From assembly GCF_028553765.1 (NCBI RefSeq), contig NZ_CP067134.1, positions 467,501-531,500 on the forward strand: DNA of 64,000 nucleotides, written 5' to 3'. Position numbers and translations under genes: made by a program. The stretch comes from Paracoccus stylophorae. Its GTDB lineage: Bacteria; Pseudomonadota; Alphaproteobacteria; Rhodobacterales; Rhodobacteraceae. Under the pieces are notes generated by a model. It saw only the letters and a program-made list of their open reading frames with translations. It had not been told where the DNA came from and searched no databases. Of the stretch, positions 18,002-25,788 are shown in pieces (within the stretch, counting starts at the first letter, position 1; every line of letters starts with the position of its first letter).

Positions 18002-18712
18002 TCATGTTCCGACGACGCCGCGGCGGCCGATGAAGCGCCGTGCGTTCTCGATCGTGTCGCGGACCTCAAGCCTGACGGCGGCGGAATGGGCCAGCACGGC
18101 GCGAACCGCGCCTTCGGCGTCGCCCGCCGCGATCAGGTCCAGAATCCGGCCGTGTTCGCGGTGGGTCTTGTCGCGCCCCTGTTCGGATGCAAAGCTGAGC
18201 CAGCGGGCGCGCAGCGTGCGCGTGGTCACGTCCTGCAACGCCGCCTCAAGACAGCGGTTGCGCGACAGCGCGGCGCAGCGGACGTGGAAATCCAGTCCCA
18301 TCTCAAGCCAGCGTTCGGGCGTGAATTCGTCATGGCTGAAATTCATGCTGCGGCGGATCGCGTCGATCTGGTCGGGCGTGGCCAGCCGCGCGGCCAGCCG
18401 GATGGCGGCGGGTTCGACGATGTCGCGGAAGGCGAAGACCTCGTCGATCTCGGCCATGTCGAAGGGCGCGATGGCATAGCTGCGCCCGTCGCGGATCACC
18501 AGACCGTCGCGGACAAGGTGGAACAGCGCCTCGCGGATCGGCGTGCGCGAGACCTGGAACTGCGCCTCGAGCGCGCGTTCGCTGACCGGGGCGCCGGGGA
18601 CCAGATCCAGCGACAGGATGGCAAAGCGCAGCCGGGACAGGATGTCCCGTTCCGAAACCTGCTGACCCGAATTCGCCCGATCCGCCGGTGCCTGATCCGC
18701 CGTTGCCGTCAT
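18002..18712 (-). CDS. GntR-family transcriptional regulator (FCD domain)
   Basis: A 236-residue FadR/FCD-type regulator. The winged helix lies at about residues 26-75, with ALEAQFQVSRTPIREALFHLVRDGLVI as the recognition-helix stretch. The FCD ligand-binding domain follows, with the metal-binding residues in FRDIVEPAAIRLA and, later, REHGRILDLIAAGDAEGAVRAVLAH. Such proteins sense small carboxylates or acyl-CoAs. It is divergent from mvaB and upstream of tctCBA, so it most likely controls both. Its own start overlaps the -35 region of the mvaB promoter, and the palindrome GGTATACC lies on its -10 box. Confidence 0.9.
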   Translation of the reverse strand: MTATADQAPADRANSGQQVSERDILSRLRFAILSLDLVPGAPVSERALEAQFQVSRTPIREALFHLVRDGLVIRDGRSYAIAPFDMAEIDEVFAFRDIVEPAAIRLAARLATPDQIDAIRRSMNFSHDEFTPERWLEMGLDFHVRCAALSRNRCLEAALQDVTTRTLRARWLSFASEQGRDKTHREHGRILDLIAAGDAEGAVRAVLAHSAAVRLEVRDTIENARRFIGRRGVVGT

Positions 18713-18739
18713 TGACGCCTCCCCCGTGGTTGGTATACC
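18712..18739 (+). promoter_or_regulatory. Candidate promoter of mvaB
   Basis: TTGACG and TATACC, 16 bases apart, on the plus strand. The -10 lies inside the shared palindrome and the -35 overlaps the first codon of the divergent gntR gene. Confidence 0.45.
18732..18739. promoter_or_regulatory. Shared palindrome GGTATACC (candidate GntR operator)
   Basis: The 8-bp palindrome provides the -10 hexamer TATACC on both strands, so one bound dimer could block both the gntR-tctCBA and the mvaB-CoA-transferase promoters. The same octamer sits on the glcB -10 box at 9531-9538. Confidence 0.5.
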
Positions 18740-18759
18740 GAAGCGGCATTCACGTGCAA
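18732..18759 (-). promoter_or_regulatory. Candidate promoter of gntR (and tctCBA)
   Basis: On the minus strand TTGCAC and TATACC are 16 bases apart, with the -10 box in the GGTATACC palindrome and about 20 bases between it and the gntR start. Confidence 0.45.
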
Positions 18760-18789
18760 GACGCTTTCGGGTCGGAAAAGGGGGCAGGG

Positions 18790-19743
18790 ATGGTCAGCGC
18801 GATGGCGGGCTTGCCCGGACATGCGGTCATCACCGAGGTGGGTCCGCGCGACGGGCTGCAATCGGAACCGGTCTTCGTGCCGACCGCGCAGAAGATCGCG
18901 CTGATCGAGGCGCTGATCGCCGCCGGGCTGCGCCGGTTCGAGGTGACGTCGTTCGTGTCGCCCCGCGCGGTGCCGCAGATGCGCGACGCGGCGCAGGTGA
19001 TGGCCGCGTTGCGCGGCCGCGACGGGCTGCATCTGACGGCGCTGGTCCCGAACGAGCGCGGGGCCGAGGTCGCGATTGCCGCCGGGGTGGACGCGCTGGT
19101 GCTGTTTGCCTCGGCCTCGGAAAGCCACAACCTGAAGAACGTGAACCGCAGCCGCGCCGCGTCGTTGCAGGGTTTTGCCGACATTGCCCGGCTGGCCCGG
19201 GGCACCGGCGTGCGGCTGCAAGGGGCCATCGCGACCGCCTTCGGCTGTCCGTTCGAGGGCGATGTCGATGTGCAGGCCGTGGTCGATCAGGCCGCCGCCT
19301 GCCGCGATCTGGGCATGGATCACATCACGCTGGGCGACACGACCGGCATGGCCACGCCCGCGCTGGTCGTGCAGCGGGTCGAGGCGCTGCGCAAGGTGCT
19401 GGGCGATGCCGAACTCGCGCTGCATTTCCACAACACGCGCGGGGTCGGTCTGGCCTGTGTCTGGGCGGGGCTGTCGATGGGCGTCACGCATTACGAATCC
19501 AGCATCGGCGGGCTGGGCGGATGCCCGTTCGTGCCGCGCGCCACCGGCAATATCGCGACCGAGGATCTGGTCTATCTGCTGCATGAAAGCGGCATCGGGA
19601 CCGGCACCGATCTGGACGCGCTGATCGGTGCCGCGCAGCTGGCCCAGCGCATCGTCGGGCACGAATTGCCGGGGCAGGTGATGAAGGCCGGCCCGCGCCT
19701 GCGCACAGCCGGCATGGACAGCGTCAGGACCGCCCATGGCTGA
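18790..19743 (+). CDS. mvaB: Hydroxymethylglutaryl-CoA lyase family protein
   Basis: A 317-residue DRE-TIM metallolyase, expected to cleave 3-hydroxy-3-methylglutaryl-CoA to acetoacetate and acetyl-CoA. It has the HMGL opening EVGPRDGLQSEPVFVPT with the catalytic Asp/Arg pair, FEVTSFVSPRAVPQM, GDTTGMATPALV, the metal ligands LHFHNTRG, and the signature SSIGGLGGCPFVPRATGN with the active-site cysteine at residue 245. Related lyases act on citramalyl- or similar acyl-CoAs, so the exact substrate is open. Start ATG 18790 follows AAGGGGGCAGGG. It overlaps the CoA-transferase gene by 8 bases. Confidence 0.9.
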   Translation: MVSAMAGLPGHAVITEVGPRDGLQSEPVFVPTAQKIALIEALIAAGLRRFEVTSFVSPRAVPQMRDAAQVMAALRGRDGLHLTALVPNERGAEVAIAAGVDALVLFASASESHNLKNVNRSRAASLQGFADIARLARGTGVRLQGAIATAFGCPFEGDVDVQAVVDQAAACRDLGMDHITLGDTTGMATPALVVQRVEALRKVLGDAELALHFHNTRGVGLACVWAGLSMGVTHYESSIGGLGGCPFVPRATGNIATEDLVYLLHESGIGTGTDLDALIGAAQLAQRIVGHELPGQVMKAGPRLRTAGMDSVRTAHG

Positions 19744-20938
19744 GCCGGCGAAAGGTCCGCTGTCGGGGCTGCGGGTGATCGACCTGACCCGCGTGCTGTC
19801 GGGTCCGTTCTGCACCATGATCCTGGGCGATCTGGGCGCGGACGTCATCAAGATCGAGCCGCCCAAGGGCGACCCGGTCCGCGCGCAGGGCACGATGACC
19901 GACGGCCATTCGGGTTATTTCGCGGGCTTCAACCGCAACAAACGCTCGGTCGTGCTGGATCTTTACCGCGATGAGGGGCGCGCGGTGCTGCGCCGGCTGC
20001 TGGCGGATGCCGATGTGCTGGTCGAGAATTTCCGCCCCGGCACGCTGGCACGGCTGGGGCTGGACGAGGCCGCGCTGAAGGATCTGAACCCGCGCCTGAT
20101 CGTGGCCTCGGTCAACGGATATGGCAGCACCGGACCCTATGTGGACCGCCCCGCCTTCGACTTCATCGCCCAGGCGATGAGCGGGTTCATGGGCGTGAAC
20201 GGCCAGCCCGACGGGCCGCCGATGCGCGCCGCCCCGCCGGTCAGCGACCTGATCGCCGGCATCTATGCCGCGCTGGGCGTGCTGGCCGCCGTGATCGGGC
20301 GCGAGAAGACCGGGCAGGGGCAGGCGGTCGAGGTGGCGATGGTGAACGGGCTGCTCAGCCTGATGGCCTATCTGTCGTCGGAATATTTCGCCACCGGCCA
20401 GGTGCCGGCGCGCACCGGCAACGATCATCCGCTGGTCTATCCCTACGGGCTGTTCCGCTGTGCCGACGGGCAGATCGCGGTGGCCAATTCGCACGACCAG
20501 ATCCTGACCCGGTTCCTGGAAACGCTGGATCTGGGCTGGATCATGTCGGACCCGCGCTATGACACCAACCCCAAGCGGATGGCGGCGCGCGACGAGTTGC
20601 GCGATTTGATCGACAGCCGGATGGAGGGGCGCAGCCGCGAATACTGGCTGGACGTCCTGAACGCCGCCGGCGTGCCCTGCGGGGTCGTGCAGGATCTGGC
20701 GCAGGTCTTTGCCGATCCGCAGATCGCCGCGCAAGAGATGGTGATCGAGGCGCCGTGGCAGGACGGACCGGCGCTGAAAATGCTGGGCTTTCCGATCAAG
20801 CTGGACGGCACGCCCTGCGCCGTCCACCGTCCCGTGCCGCGCCTGGGCGGCGGCACCGGCGAGGTGCTGGCAGAGGCCGGATACGACGCCCGCACCATCG
20901 CAAAACTTGCGCGGGACGGGGTGATCGGGCTGGGCTGA
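19736..20938 (+). CDS. Family III CoA-transferase (CaiB/BaiF)
   Basis: A 400-residue class III CoA-transferase. It starts GLRVIDLTRVLSGPFCTMIL, has DVIKIEPPKGDPVR and the NFRPGTLARLGLD region, and the catalytic aspartate is D142 in RPAFDFIAQAMSG. These enzymes move CoA between carboxylates (formate/oxalate, succinate/citramalate, succinate/glutarate or HMG). Translational coupling to the HMG-CoA lyase-like gene argues that it makes that lyase's CoA-ester substrate, with succinyl-CoA as a plausible donor; this is inference. The stop codon lies in the left arm of a hairpin shared with the convergent luxR gene. Confidence 0.9.
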   Translation: MAEPAKGPLSGLRVIDLTRVLSGPFCTMILGDLGADVIKIEPPKGDPVRAQGTMTDGHSGYFAGFNRNKRSVVLDLYRDEGRAVLRRLLADADVLVENFRPGTLARLGLDEAALKDLNPRLIVASVNGYGSTGPYVDRPAFDFIAQAMSGFMGVNGQPDGPPMRAAPPVSDLIAGIYAALGVLAAVIGREKTGQGQAVEVAMVNGLLSLMAYLSSEYFATGQVPARTGNDHPLVYPYGLFRCADGQIAVANSHDQILTRFLETLDLGWIMSDPRYDTNPKRMAARDELRDLIDSRMEGRSREYWLDVLNAAGVPCGVVQDLAQVFADPQIAAQEMVIEAPWQDGPALKMLGFPIKLDGTPCAVHRPVPRLGGGTGEVLAEAGYDARTIAKLARDGVIGLG

Positions 20939-20992
20939 CCGGCGGGATGTATCTTATGGGATATACCCGAAAGACGTAATGCCCCCGCCGGT
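20938..20992. terminator. Candidate bidirectional terminator between CoA-transferase and luxR
   Basis: ACCGGCGGG (20938-20946) and CCCGCCGGT (20984-20992) form a 9-bp stem whose ends touch both convergent stop codons. The 37-base loop contains the dyad GGGATATACCC. There is no clean T-run, so its termination strength is uncertain. Confidence 0.4.
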
Positions 20993-21612
20993 CACAGATA
21001 GTTCCGCGCCACCGCGATCGCCACCGCCTGCGTGCGGTTCCTGGCGCCAAGCTTGCTGCACGCCTTCTGCGCGCGCTGCTTGACCGTGGCTTCGGCGATG
21101 CCCAGCTTTTCGGCGATGGCCGCCTGTCCCAGCCCGTCGCGCAGACATTCCAGCACCGCCAGCTCGGCCCCGGTCAGCGAGGCGCGGTTCAGCACCAGAT
21201 CCGTCCACAGGTTGAACTTGGTGGACAGGGTGATGATCTCGTCGTCGGTGAACTCTCGCCTTGGGTGGGACAGCGTCAGGAAGGATCGCTTCAGATCCGT
21301 CTTGCGCGAGATGGCGACGCCGTAATTCAGCTTGAACTGCTGGGCGGCGTGCATGAACGCCATGTCCTCGGCGCGCTTGGGCACGTCCGACCAGCGAATC
21401 CACCCCTCGCTTTCGATCGACCAGCGCGCAATGGGATCGGCGAAGAAATAGTTGCGTTCCTGATAGATCTCGCGCCACGCCGTCGGATAGGCGTTATACA
21501 GATGTTCGGGCCCCTTGTAGGTCAGGTTGAAGCCCATGATCCAGCCGGTCGGCGCCAGGCGGTGCAGCTCGGCGATTTCCTCGCCAAAGCCGGGGATCAG
21601 GTCGTGCAGCAT
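20992..21612 (-). CDS. LuxR-type quorum-sensing transcriptional regulator
   Basis: A 206-residue protein with an N-terminal autoinducer-binding domain and a C-terminal LuxR helix-turn-helix. The sensor domain (residues about 20-130) keeps the usual Trp/Tyr/Asp cluster in IYQERNYFFADPIARW and EGWIRWSDVPK. The DNA-binding domain starts at LTGAELAVLECLRDGLGQAAIAEKLGIAEATVKQRAQKACSKLG. It is slightly shorter than LuxR (about 240) but complete in both parts. It is divergent from a small ORF and the acyl-homoserine lactone synthase gene at 21969, so it is presumably the cognate receptor. Confidence 0.9.
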   Translation of the reverse strand: MLHDLIPGFGEEIAELHRLAPTGWIMGFNLTYKGPEHLYNAYPTAWREIYQERNYFFADPIARWSIESEGWIRWSDVPKRAEDMAFMHAAQQFKLNYGVAISRKTDLKRSFLTLSHPRREFTDDEIITLSTKFNLWTDLVLNRASLTGAELAVLECLRDGLGQAAIAEKLGIAEATVKQRAQKACSKLGARNRTQAVAIAVARNYL

Positions 21613-21742
21613 CTGGCATCCTCGTGGTTTTTTGCGTGAAAGTGTCTTTTGGGATATATCGTGAAGCCACTTTTGTAAAATTCATGGCGACAAGGGATTT
21701 TTACCGGGCTTTAGTGAAGTTGCACTAGTGAAGGAGAGTCAG

Positions 21743-21952
21743 ATGGTCACGGCATTCATCGAGCGAAAGCTGGCTGATGCTGAATTCAGCAGGGACATGG
21801 TCGAAACCATGCTGGAATATTTCGACGCCTATGCCGATGAGGGCGTGTTGACGGTCGAGGTTCGCGAAGGCGGGCTGTGGCTGCCCAACCGCGTCACCGG
21901 CGGGCGCCAGTTTCTTGGCTTGGCCAAGATACCCGAATTTCTGAAACAATAA
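21743..21952 (+). CDS. Small protein of unknown function between luxR and luxI
   Basis: A 69-residue acidic protein (starts MVTAFIERKLADAEF, ends AKIPEFLKQ) that I do not recognise. It looks soluble: a predicted helical N-terminal half with EFSRDMVETMLEYFDAYADEG, then a short β-like part TVEVREGGLWLPN. ATG 21743 is preceded by GAAGGAGAG, a strong ribosome site, so it is probably translated; a GTG at 21728 overlaps that site and is unlikely. It is 16 bases upstream of the synthase gene and very likely co-transcribed with it. A role in tuning quorum sensing is possible but purely positional. Confidence 0.6.
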   Translation: MVTAFIERKLADAEFSRDMVETMLEYFDAYADEGVLTVEVREGGLWLPNRVTGGRQFLGLAKIPEFLKQ

Positions 21953-21968
21953 TTCTCCGGGGCTCAAG

Positions 21969-22574
21969 ATGGACTGCGCATTGCGGGTCGAAATCCTTGT
22001 CCTGCCGTTCGACGTGGGGCGGTTCGATCTGGTCGCCAAATTCCTGGAATTCCGCAAGAAGGTGTTCGTGGACCAGATGTGCTGGCCGCTGCATCATGCC
22101 GAGGGGATCGAGTTCGAACAATACGATACGTTCGACACCGCCTATGTGATCGCGCACGAGAATGGCGAGGTGGTCGGCGGCGCACGGCTGAAACGGACCG
22201 ACAAGCTGCACGGGCGCGGCAAGGTCCGCTATTCCTACATGATCCGCGACGCGCATCTGGGCCTGTTGCCGGGGATGCCGGACGATCTGTGCTATCGCGC
22301 GCCGCCGGTCGATCCGGGATGCTGGGAACTGACCCGCTTTGCCGCCCTGCCGCGCCCGCGCCTGGCCGAACGGATTCTTGAGGCCGTGAACGACTATCTG
22401 CACCGGATCGGCGCGCATGAATGCCTGTTTCTGGGCCCGCCCGCGTTTCTGCGCATGGCCGCGCGCCTTGGCTGGACGCCGAAGCCGTTGGGCGATGTGG
22501 TCTCGAACGACGACGGCCGGTTCCTGGCCTTCGCCTGTCCGGTCCGCACCCCCGCCGCCGCGCCGATGCACTGA
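21969..22574 (+). CDS. Acyl-homoserine lactone synthase (LuxI family)
   Basis: A 201-residue LuxI-type synthase that makes an N-acyl-homoserine lactone from S-adenosylmethionine and an acyl donor. The family's invariant residues can be followed: the Arg and Phe of FLEFRKKVFVDQMCWPL, the Glu/Asp run in GIEFEQYDTFDTAYVIA, VVGGARLKRTD, and CWELTRFAALP. Length is typical. The ribosome site before ATG 21969 is weak (GGGGCTCAAG), suggesting coupling to the small ORF ending at 21952. The GC-rich hairpin at 22578-22598 may end the transcript. Confidence 0.92.
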   Translation: MDCALRVEILVLPFDVGRFDLVAKFLEFRKKVFVDQMCWPLHHAEGIEFEQYDTFDTAYVIAHENGEVVGGARLKRTDKLHGRGKVRYSYMIRDAHLGLLPGMPDDLCYRAPPVDPGCWELTRFAALPRPRLAERILEAVNDYLHRIGAHECLFLGPPAFLRMAARLGWTPKPLGDVVSNDDGRFLAFACPVRTPAAAPMH

Positions 22575-22577
22575 ACA

Positions 22578-22598
22578 CGCCGGCGGCCCCGGCCGGCG
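22578..22598 (+). terminator. GC-rich hairpin after the AHL synthase gene
   Basis: CGCCGGC and GCCGGCG pair around a 7-base loop directly after the stop codon. No T-run follows, so it is at best a weak or Rho-assisted terminator. Confidence 0.3.
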
Positions 22599-22703
22599 GG
22601 CATCGGCGGAATGGCACCCGCTCACGCAGATGTTTGGAACCGGCGGGGCGCCGGGCCTGTTCCCTCGTCAATCACATCGCCGCATGACAACCGAGGAGCA
22701 GCT

Positions 22704-24860
22704 ATGCGCCGGATCATTCACAACACAACCGCCATCGCCGCGTGCCTGTCGCTGATGGCCCCGCATCTTGCGATGGCCCAGACCGTCGCGCCCGAAACCG
22801 GGGCCGAGATCCAGGAACAGCCGGCCGAGGCAAGCCCGCAGCAAGGCGACGCACCCGCACCGGCCGACGCCACCTGCGAGGATGGCAGCCAGCCGCCCTG
22901 CGCCGACGTCGCGGCGGATGCCGCGGATGAGGCCGAGGAACCGGCGGAGGAGGTAGCCCCCGCAGAGGAGGCCGCCCCGGCAGAGGAGTCGCAGGACGCG
23001 GCAGCCGAGGCACCCGAAGCCGAAGCCCCCGCAGAGGCGGCAGAGGAGCAGCCGCAGGACGAGGCAGCCGAGGCACCCGAGGCGGAAGCCGCCGAGGCCA
23101 GCCAGCCGGACGCCGATCCTGCCACCGATGACGCCGAGCCGGAGACGCCGGCCGAGGAACCCGAGGCCGAGGCCGCAGCCCCCGCTGACAGCGACGCCGC
23201 GATGGAGGCACCCGAGGCCGACGTGACTGCGGAGCCCGAGACAGCGGAACCCGAGACAGCGGAGTCCGAGGCGGACGCCGACGCGACCGGGTCGACCGAC
23301 CCGCTAGCCGAGGCTCTGGCCGAGGAAGCGGAGGACCAGCCCGCCGAGGCGACCGAACCGGACGCCGCATCTGAGGCGACGCAGCCGGATGCAGCGACAG
23401 AGGCTGAACAGCCCGACGCCGCAGCGGCGCAGCCGGACGAGGGCGCAGACGAATCGGCAAGCGACGACACGACATCGCAGGACGCGGCCGAAGCCGACGC
23501 AGCAGAAACCGACGCAGCCGAACCCGACGCTGCGCAGGCCGACGCAGCCGAATCCGATGCGGCCGACCCCGCCACCGATGAAGACGCGCTGGCCAAGGCG
23601 CTGGCCGAGAAGGCCGAGGAAGAGGACGCGGCGACCGACACCGACGCCGCCGCCGAGGCCCAGACGGACGCCGATCAGGCGGAAACCGGCAACGCGTCGG
23701 ACGCCCGGACCGATGACGCCGAACAGATCCCCGAGGCGGACGCAGCCCCCACCGAAGCCGCGAAAGAGGCGGCCGAGGCCAGCGAGGCACCGACCGCCGC
23801 CGCGCTGGACGCCGATGCATCCGACGCCGAGGTGGTCGAGGAGACGGTGACCGATGAGAACAGCCGTTCCTCGTCCGAGGATTTCGCCACCAGCCTGCGC
23901 GACGCGGTCGAGGGCGCGACCGGCCAGCAGAGTGCCGAACAGGCGGCCGAGGCACGCGAGGATGATGACGACGACGACAACACCCTGACCAAGGCGCTGT
24001 TGCTGGGCGCGGGTGCGCTGGCCGTCGGTGCGATCCTGAACAACAACCGCCAGGTCGCGCTGAGCACGCCCGATCGCGTGGTCGTCACCCGGCCCGATGG
24101 CAGCCAGCAGATCATCAAGGACGAGGTTGCGCTGCTGCGTCAGCCCGGCTCGACCGTCACGACCGAGAATTTCGACGACGGCTCGTCGCGCACCATCGTC
24201 ACCCGCGCCGATGGCAGCCGGGTGGTGACGATCCGGGATGCCGATCTGCGGGTGCTGCGGCGCACGCTGGTCTCGCCCGACGGCTCGTCGGTGCAACTGA
24301 TCGACGACACCGCCGCCGCCACCCCGGTCGAGCTGTCCAGCCTGCCCGCGCCCGCGCCGGCCGCGAACAACGCGGTGGGCCAGATGTCCGAGGAACAGCT
24401 GCGCGATGCGCTGCTGCGCGAATCGAACGTCGACCGGCGCTTTTCGCTGGCCCAGATCCGCGACATTCCGCAGGTCCGGTCGCTGGTGGCCCCGGTCAAT
24501 ATCGACGCGATCACCTTCGACACCGGCTCGGCCGCGATCAAGCCCGATCAGGCCAGGCAGCTTCAGACGCTGGGCAATGTCATCCGCGAGGCGGTGTCGG
24601 ACAACCCGCGCGAGTTGTTCCTGATCGAGGGGCATACCGATACGGTCGGCTCGGACGCGGCCAATCTGGCGCTGTCGGACCGCCGGGCCGAATCGGTGGC
24701 GCTGGCACTGACCGAATATTTCGACGTGCCGCCCGAGAATCTGGTCGTGCAGGGCTATGGCGAACAGTTCCTGAAGGTCCGGCAAGAGGGGGATGTGCGC
24801 GAAAACCGCCGCGCCTCGGTCCGCCGGATCACCGACCTGATCCAGCAGGCGTCGAACTGA
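22704..24860 (+). CDS. OmpA-family protein with very long acidic low-complexity region
   Basis: A 718-residue exported protein. Signal peptide: residues 1-25 (AACLSLMAPHLAMA). Residues about 27-425 are almost entirely Ala, Glu, Asp, Pro and Gln with short recurring units such as EAPEAEAPAEAAEEQ, AAEPDAAQADAAES and LAEALAEEAEDQ. A poly-Asp run (419-424) and a hydrophobic helix TKALLLGAGALAVGAIL (about 428-444) follow, then TRPDGSQQIIKDEV-type repeats. The C-terminal OmpA peptidoglycan-binding domain starts near 595 with ITFDTGSAAIKPDQ and contains LIEGHTDTVGSD and LSDRRAESVALAL. It probably links outer envelope and cell wall. ATG 22704 follows GAGGAGC. A terminator follows at 24907. Confidence 0.88.
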   Translation: MRRIIHNTTAIAACLSLMAPHLAMAQTVAPETGAEIQEQPAEASPQQGDAPAPADATCEDGSQPPCADVAADAADEAEEPAEEVAPAEEAAPAEESQDAAAEAPEAEAPAEAAEEQPQDEAAEAPEAEAAEASQPDADPATDDAEPETPAEEPEAEAAAPADSDAAMEAPEADVTAEPETAEPETAESEADADATGSTDPLAEALAEEAEDQPAEATEPDAASEATQPDAATEAEQPDAAAAQPDEGADESASDDTTSQDAAEADAAETDAAEPDAAQADAAESDAADPATDEDALAKALAEKAEEEDAATDTDAAAEAQTDADQAETGNASDARTDDAEQIPEADAAPTEAAKEAAEASEAPTAAALDADASDAEVVEETVTDENSRSSSEDFATSLRDAVEGATGQQSAEQAAEAREDDDDDDNTLTKALLLGAGALAVGAILNNNRQVALSTPDRVVVTRPDGSQQIIKDEVALLRQPGSTVTTENFDDGSSRTIVTRADGSRVVTIRDADLRVLRRTLVSPDGSSVQLIDDTAAATPVELSSLPAPAPAANNAVGQMSEEQLRDALLRESNVDRRFSLAQIRDIPQVRSLVAPVNIDAITFDTGSAAIKPDQARQLQTLGNVIREAVSDNPRELFLIEGHTDTVGSDAANLALSDRRAESVALALTEYFDVPPENLVVQGYGEQFLKVRQEGDVRENRRASVRRITDLIQQASN

Positions 24861-24870
24861 TCCAGCGGGC

Positions 24871-24887
24871 GGGGCGGCAGCCGCCCC
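24871..24887 (+). terminator. First hairpin downstream of the OmpA-family gene
   Basis: GGGGCGG-CAG-CCGCCCC, a 7-bp stem 10 bases after the stop codon, followed by GTTCC. It precedes a stronger hairpin at 24907. Confidence 0.4.
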
Positions 24888-24906
24888 GTTCCGCCGCGCC
24901 ATGATT

Positions 24907-24936
24907 GCCGCCCGTCATCGCAGGATGGCGGGCGGC
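24907..24936 (+). terminator. Rho-independent terminator of the OmpA-family gene
   Basis: GCCGCCCGTCATC and GATGGCGGGCGGC form a 13-bp stem with one G-U pair around the tetraloop GCAG, followed by the T-rich GTCGTTCTTTCCGTCTT. This is the clearest intrinsic terminator in the window and separates this unit from otsBA. Confidence 0.75.
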
Positions 24937-25043
24937 GTCGTTCTTTCCGTCTTGCCGTTCCGCGCGTTCGCGTGTGAACCGATCCGCCTTTTGCGGGTTG
25001 TTCATCTGAATGGGCGCAACCCGAGACCGCGAAAGGACCCGAC

Positions 25044-25775
25044 GTGACCGCGACTCCGCCCGATCTGCCAGCCGACGCGGCCCTGTTTCTGGATTTCGAC
25101 GGCTGCCTGGTCGAGATCGCGCCCCGTCCCGATGCGATCGTGGTGCCCGACACGCTGCCCGCGCTGCTGGCGGGGCTGCACCGGCGGCAGGGGGGTGCCG
25201 TGGCGCTGGTGTCGGGGCGCGATGTCGCAGATCTGCGCCGCTATTTGCCCGATTTTCCCGGCGCCATCGCCGGCAGCCACGGGGCCGAGATCGCGTGGCA
25301 GGGCGCGCCGCCCGACCCCGTCGAGACGGGCGGGCTGGACGCCACAGCCCTGCACGCGCGGGTGCGCGATCTTGCCGCCCATGACGACCGCCTGCTGGTC
25401 GAACCCAAGCCGCATGGCGTCGTGCTGCATTACCGCGCCGCCCCCGATCTGGCCGAATGGGTGGACCGCACCATGGGCGAACTGGCGTCGCATTATCCCG
25501 CCCTTGCGTTGCAGCCCGCCAAGATGGCGATGGAACTGCGCCCGAAATCGGCCGGCAAGGACCGCGCCCTGTCGCGGCTGATGCAGGCGCCCGATTTCGC
25601 CGGCCGCATCCCCGTCTATGCCGGGGACGATCTGACCGATGAGGCCGCCATGGCCGAGGCGCAGTCGCGCGGCGGCTTTGCCATCAAGATCGGCGCGGGC
25701 CCGACCGTCGCCCGTCACCGCCTGCCCGATCCCGCCGCGCTGGCCCGCTGGCTCGCCGCTGCGTTGCCCTGTTGA
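25044..25775 (+). CDS. otsB: Trehalose-6-phosphate phosphatase
   Basis: A 243-residue HAD-superfamily phosphatase that dephosphorylates trehalose-6-phosphate. The nucleophile motif FLDFDGCLVEIA has D17 and D19; motif II is VALVSGRDVADL; PKPHGVVLHYR is typical of OtsB; the C-terminal YAGDDLTDEAAMAEA holds the Mg-binding aspartates. Start is GTG 25044 after GAAAGG. It is followed by otsA after 13 bases, so the two are one operon for making the compatible solute trehalose. Confidence 0.93.
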   Translation: MTATPPDLPADAALFLDFDGCLVEIAPRPDAIVVPDTLPALLAGLHRRQGGAVALVSGRDVADLRRYLPDFPGAIAGSHGAEIAWQGAPPDPVETGGLDATALHARVRDLAAHDDRLLVEPKPHGVVLHYRAAPDLAEWVDRTMGELASHYPALALQPAKMAMELRPKSAGKDRALSRLMQAPDFAGRIPVYAGDDLTDEAAMAEAQSRGGFAIKIGAGPTVARHRLPDPAALARWLAAALPC

Positions 25776-25788
25776 AAGGTCCGTCGCC

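Noticed and set aside
21728..21742. GTG start for the small ORF before luxI
   Set aside because: It overlaps the GAAGGAGAG ribosome site that serves ATG 21743.
23304..24902. A long minus-strand frame opposite the OmpA-family gene
   Set aside because: Gly/Val/Arg-rich antisense of the Ala/Glu/Asp tract; no start site or domain.
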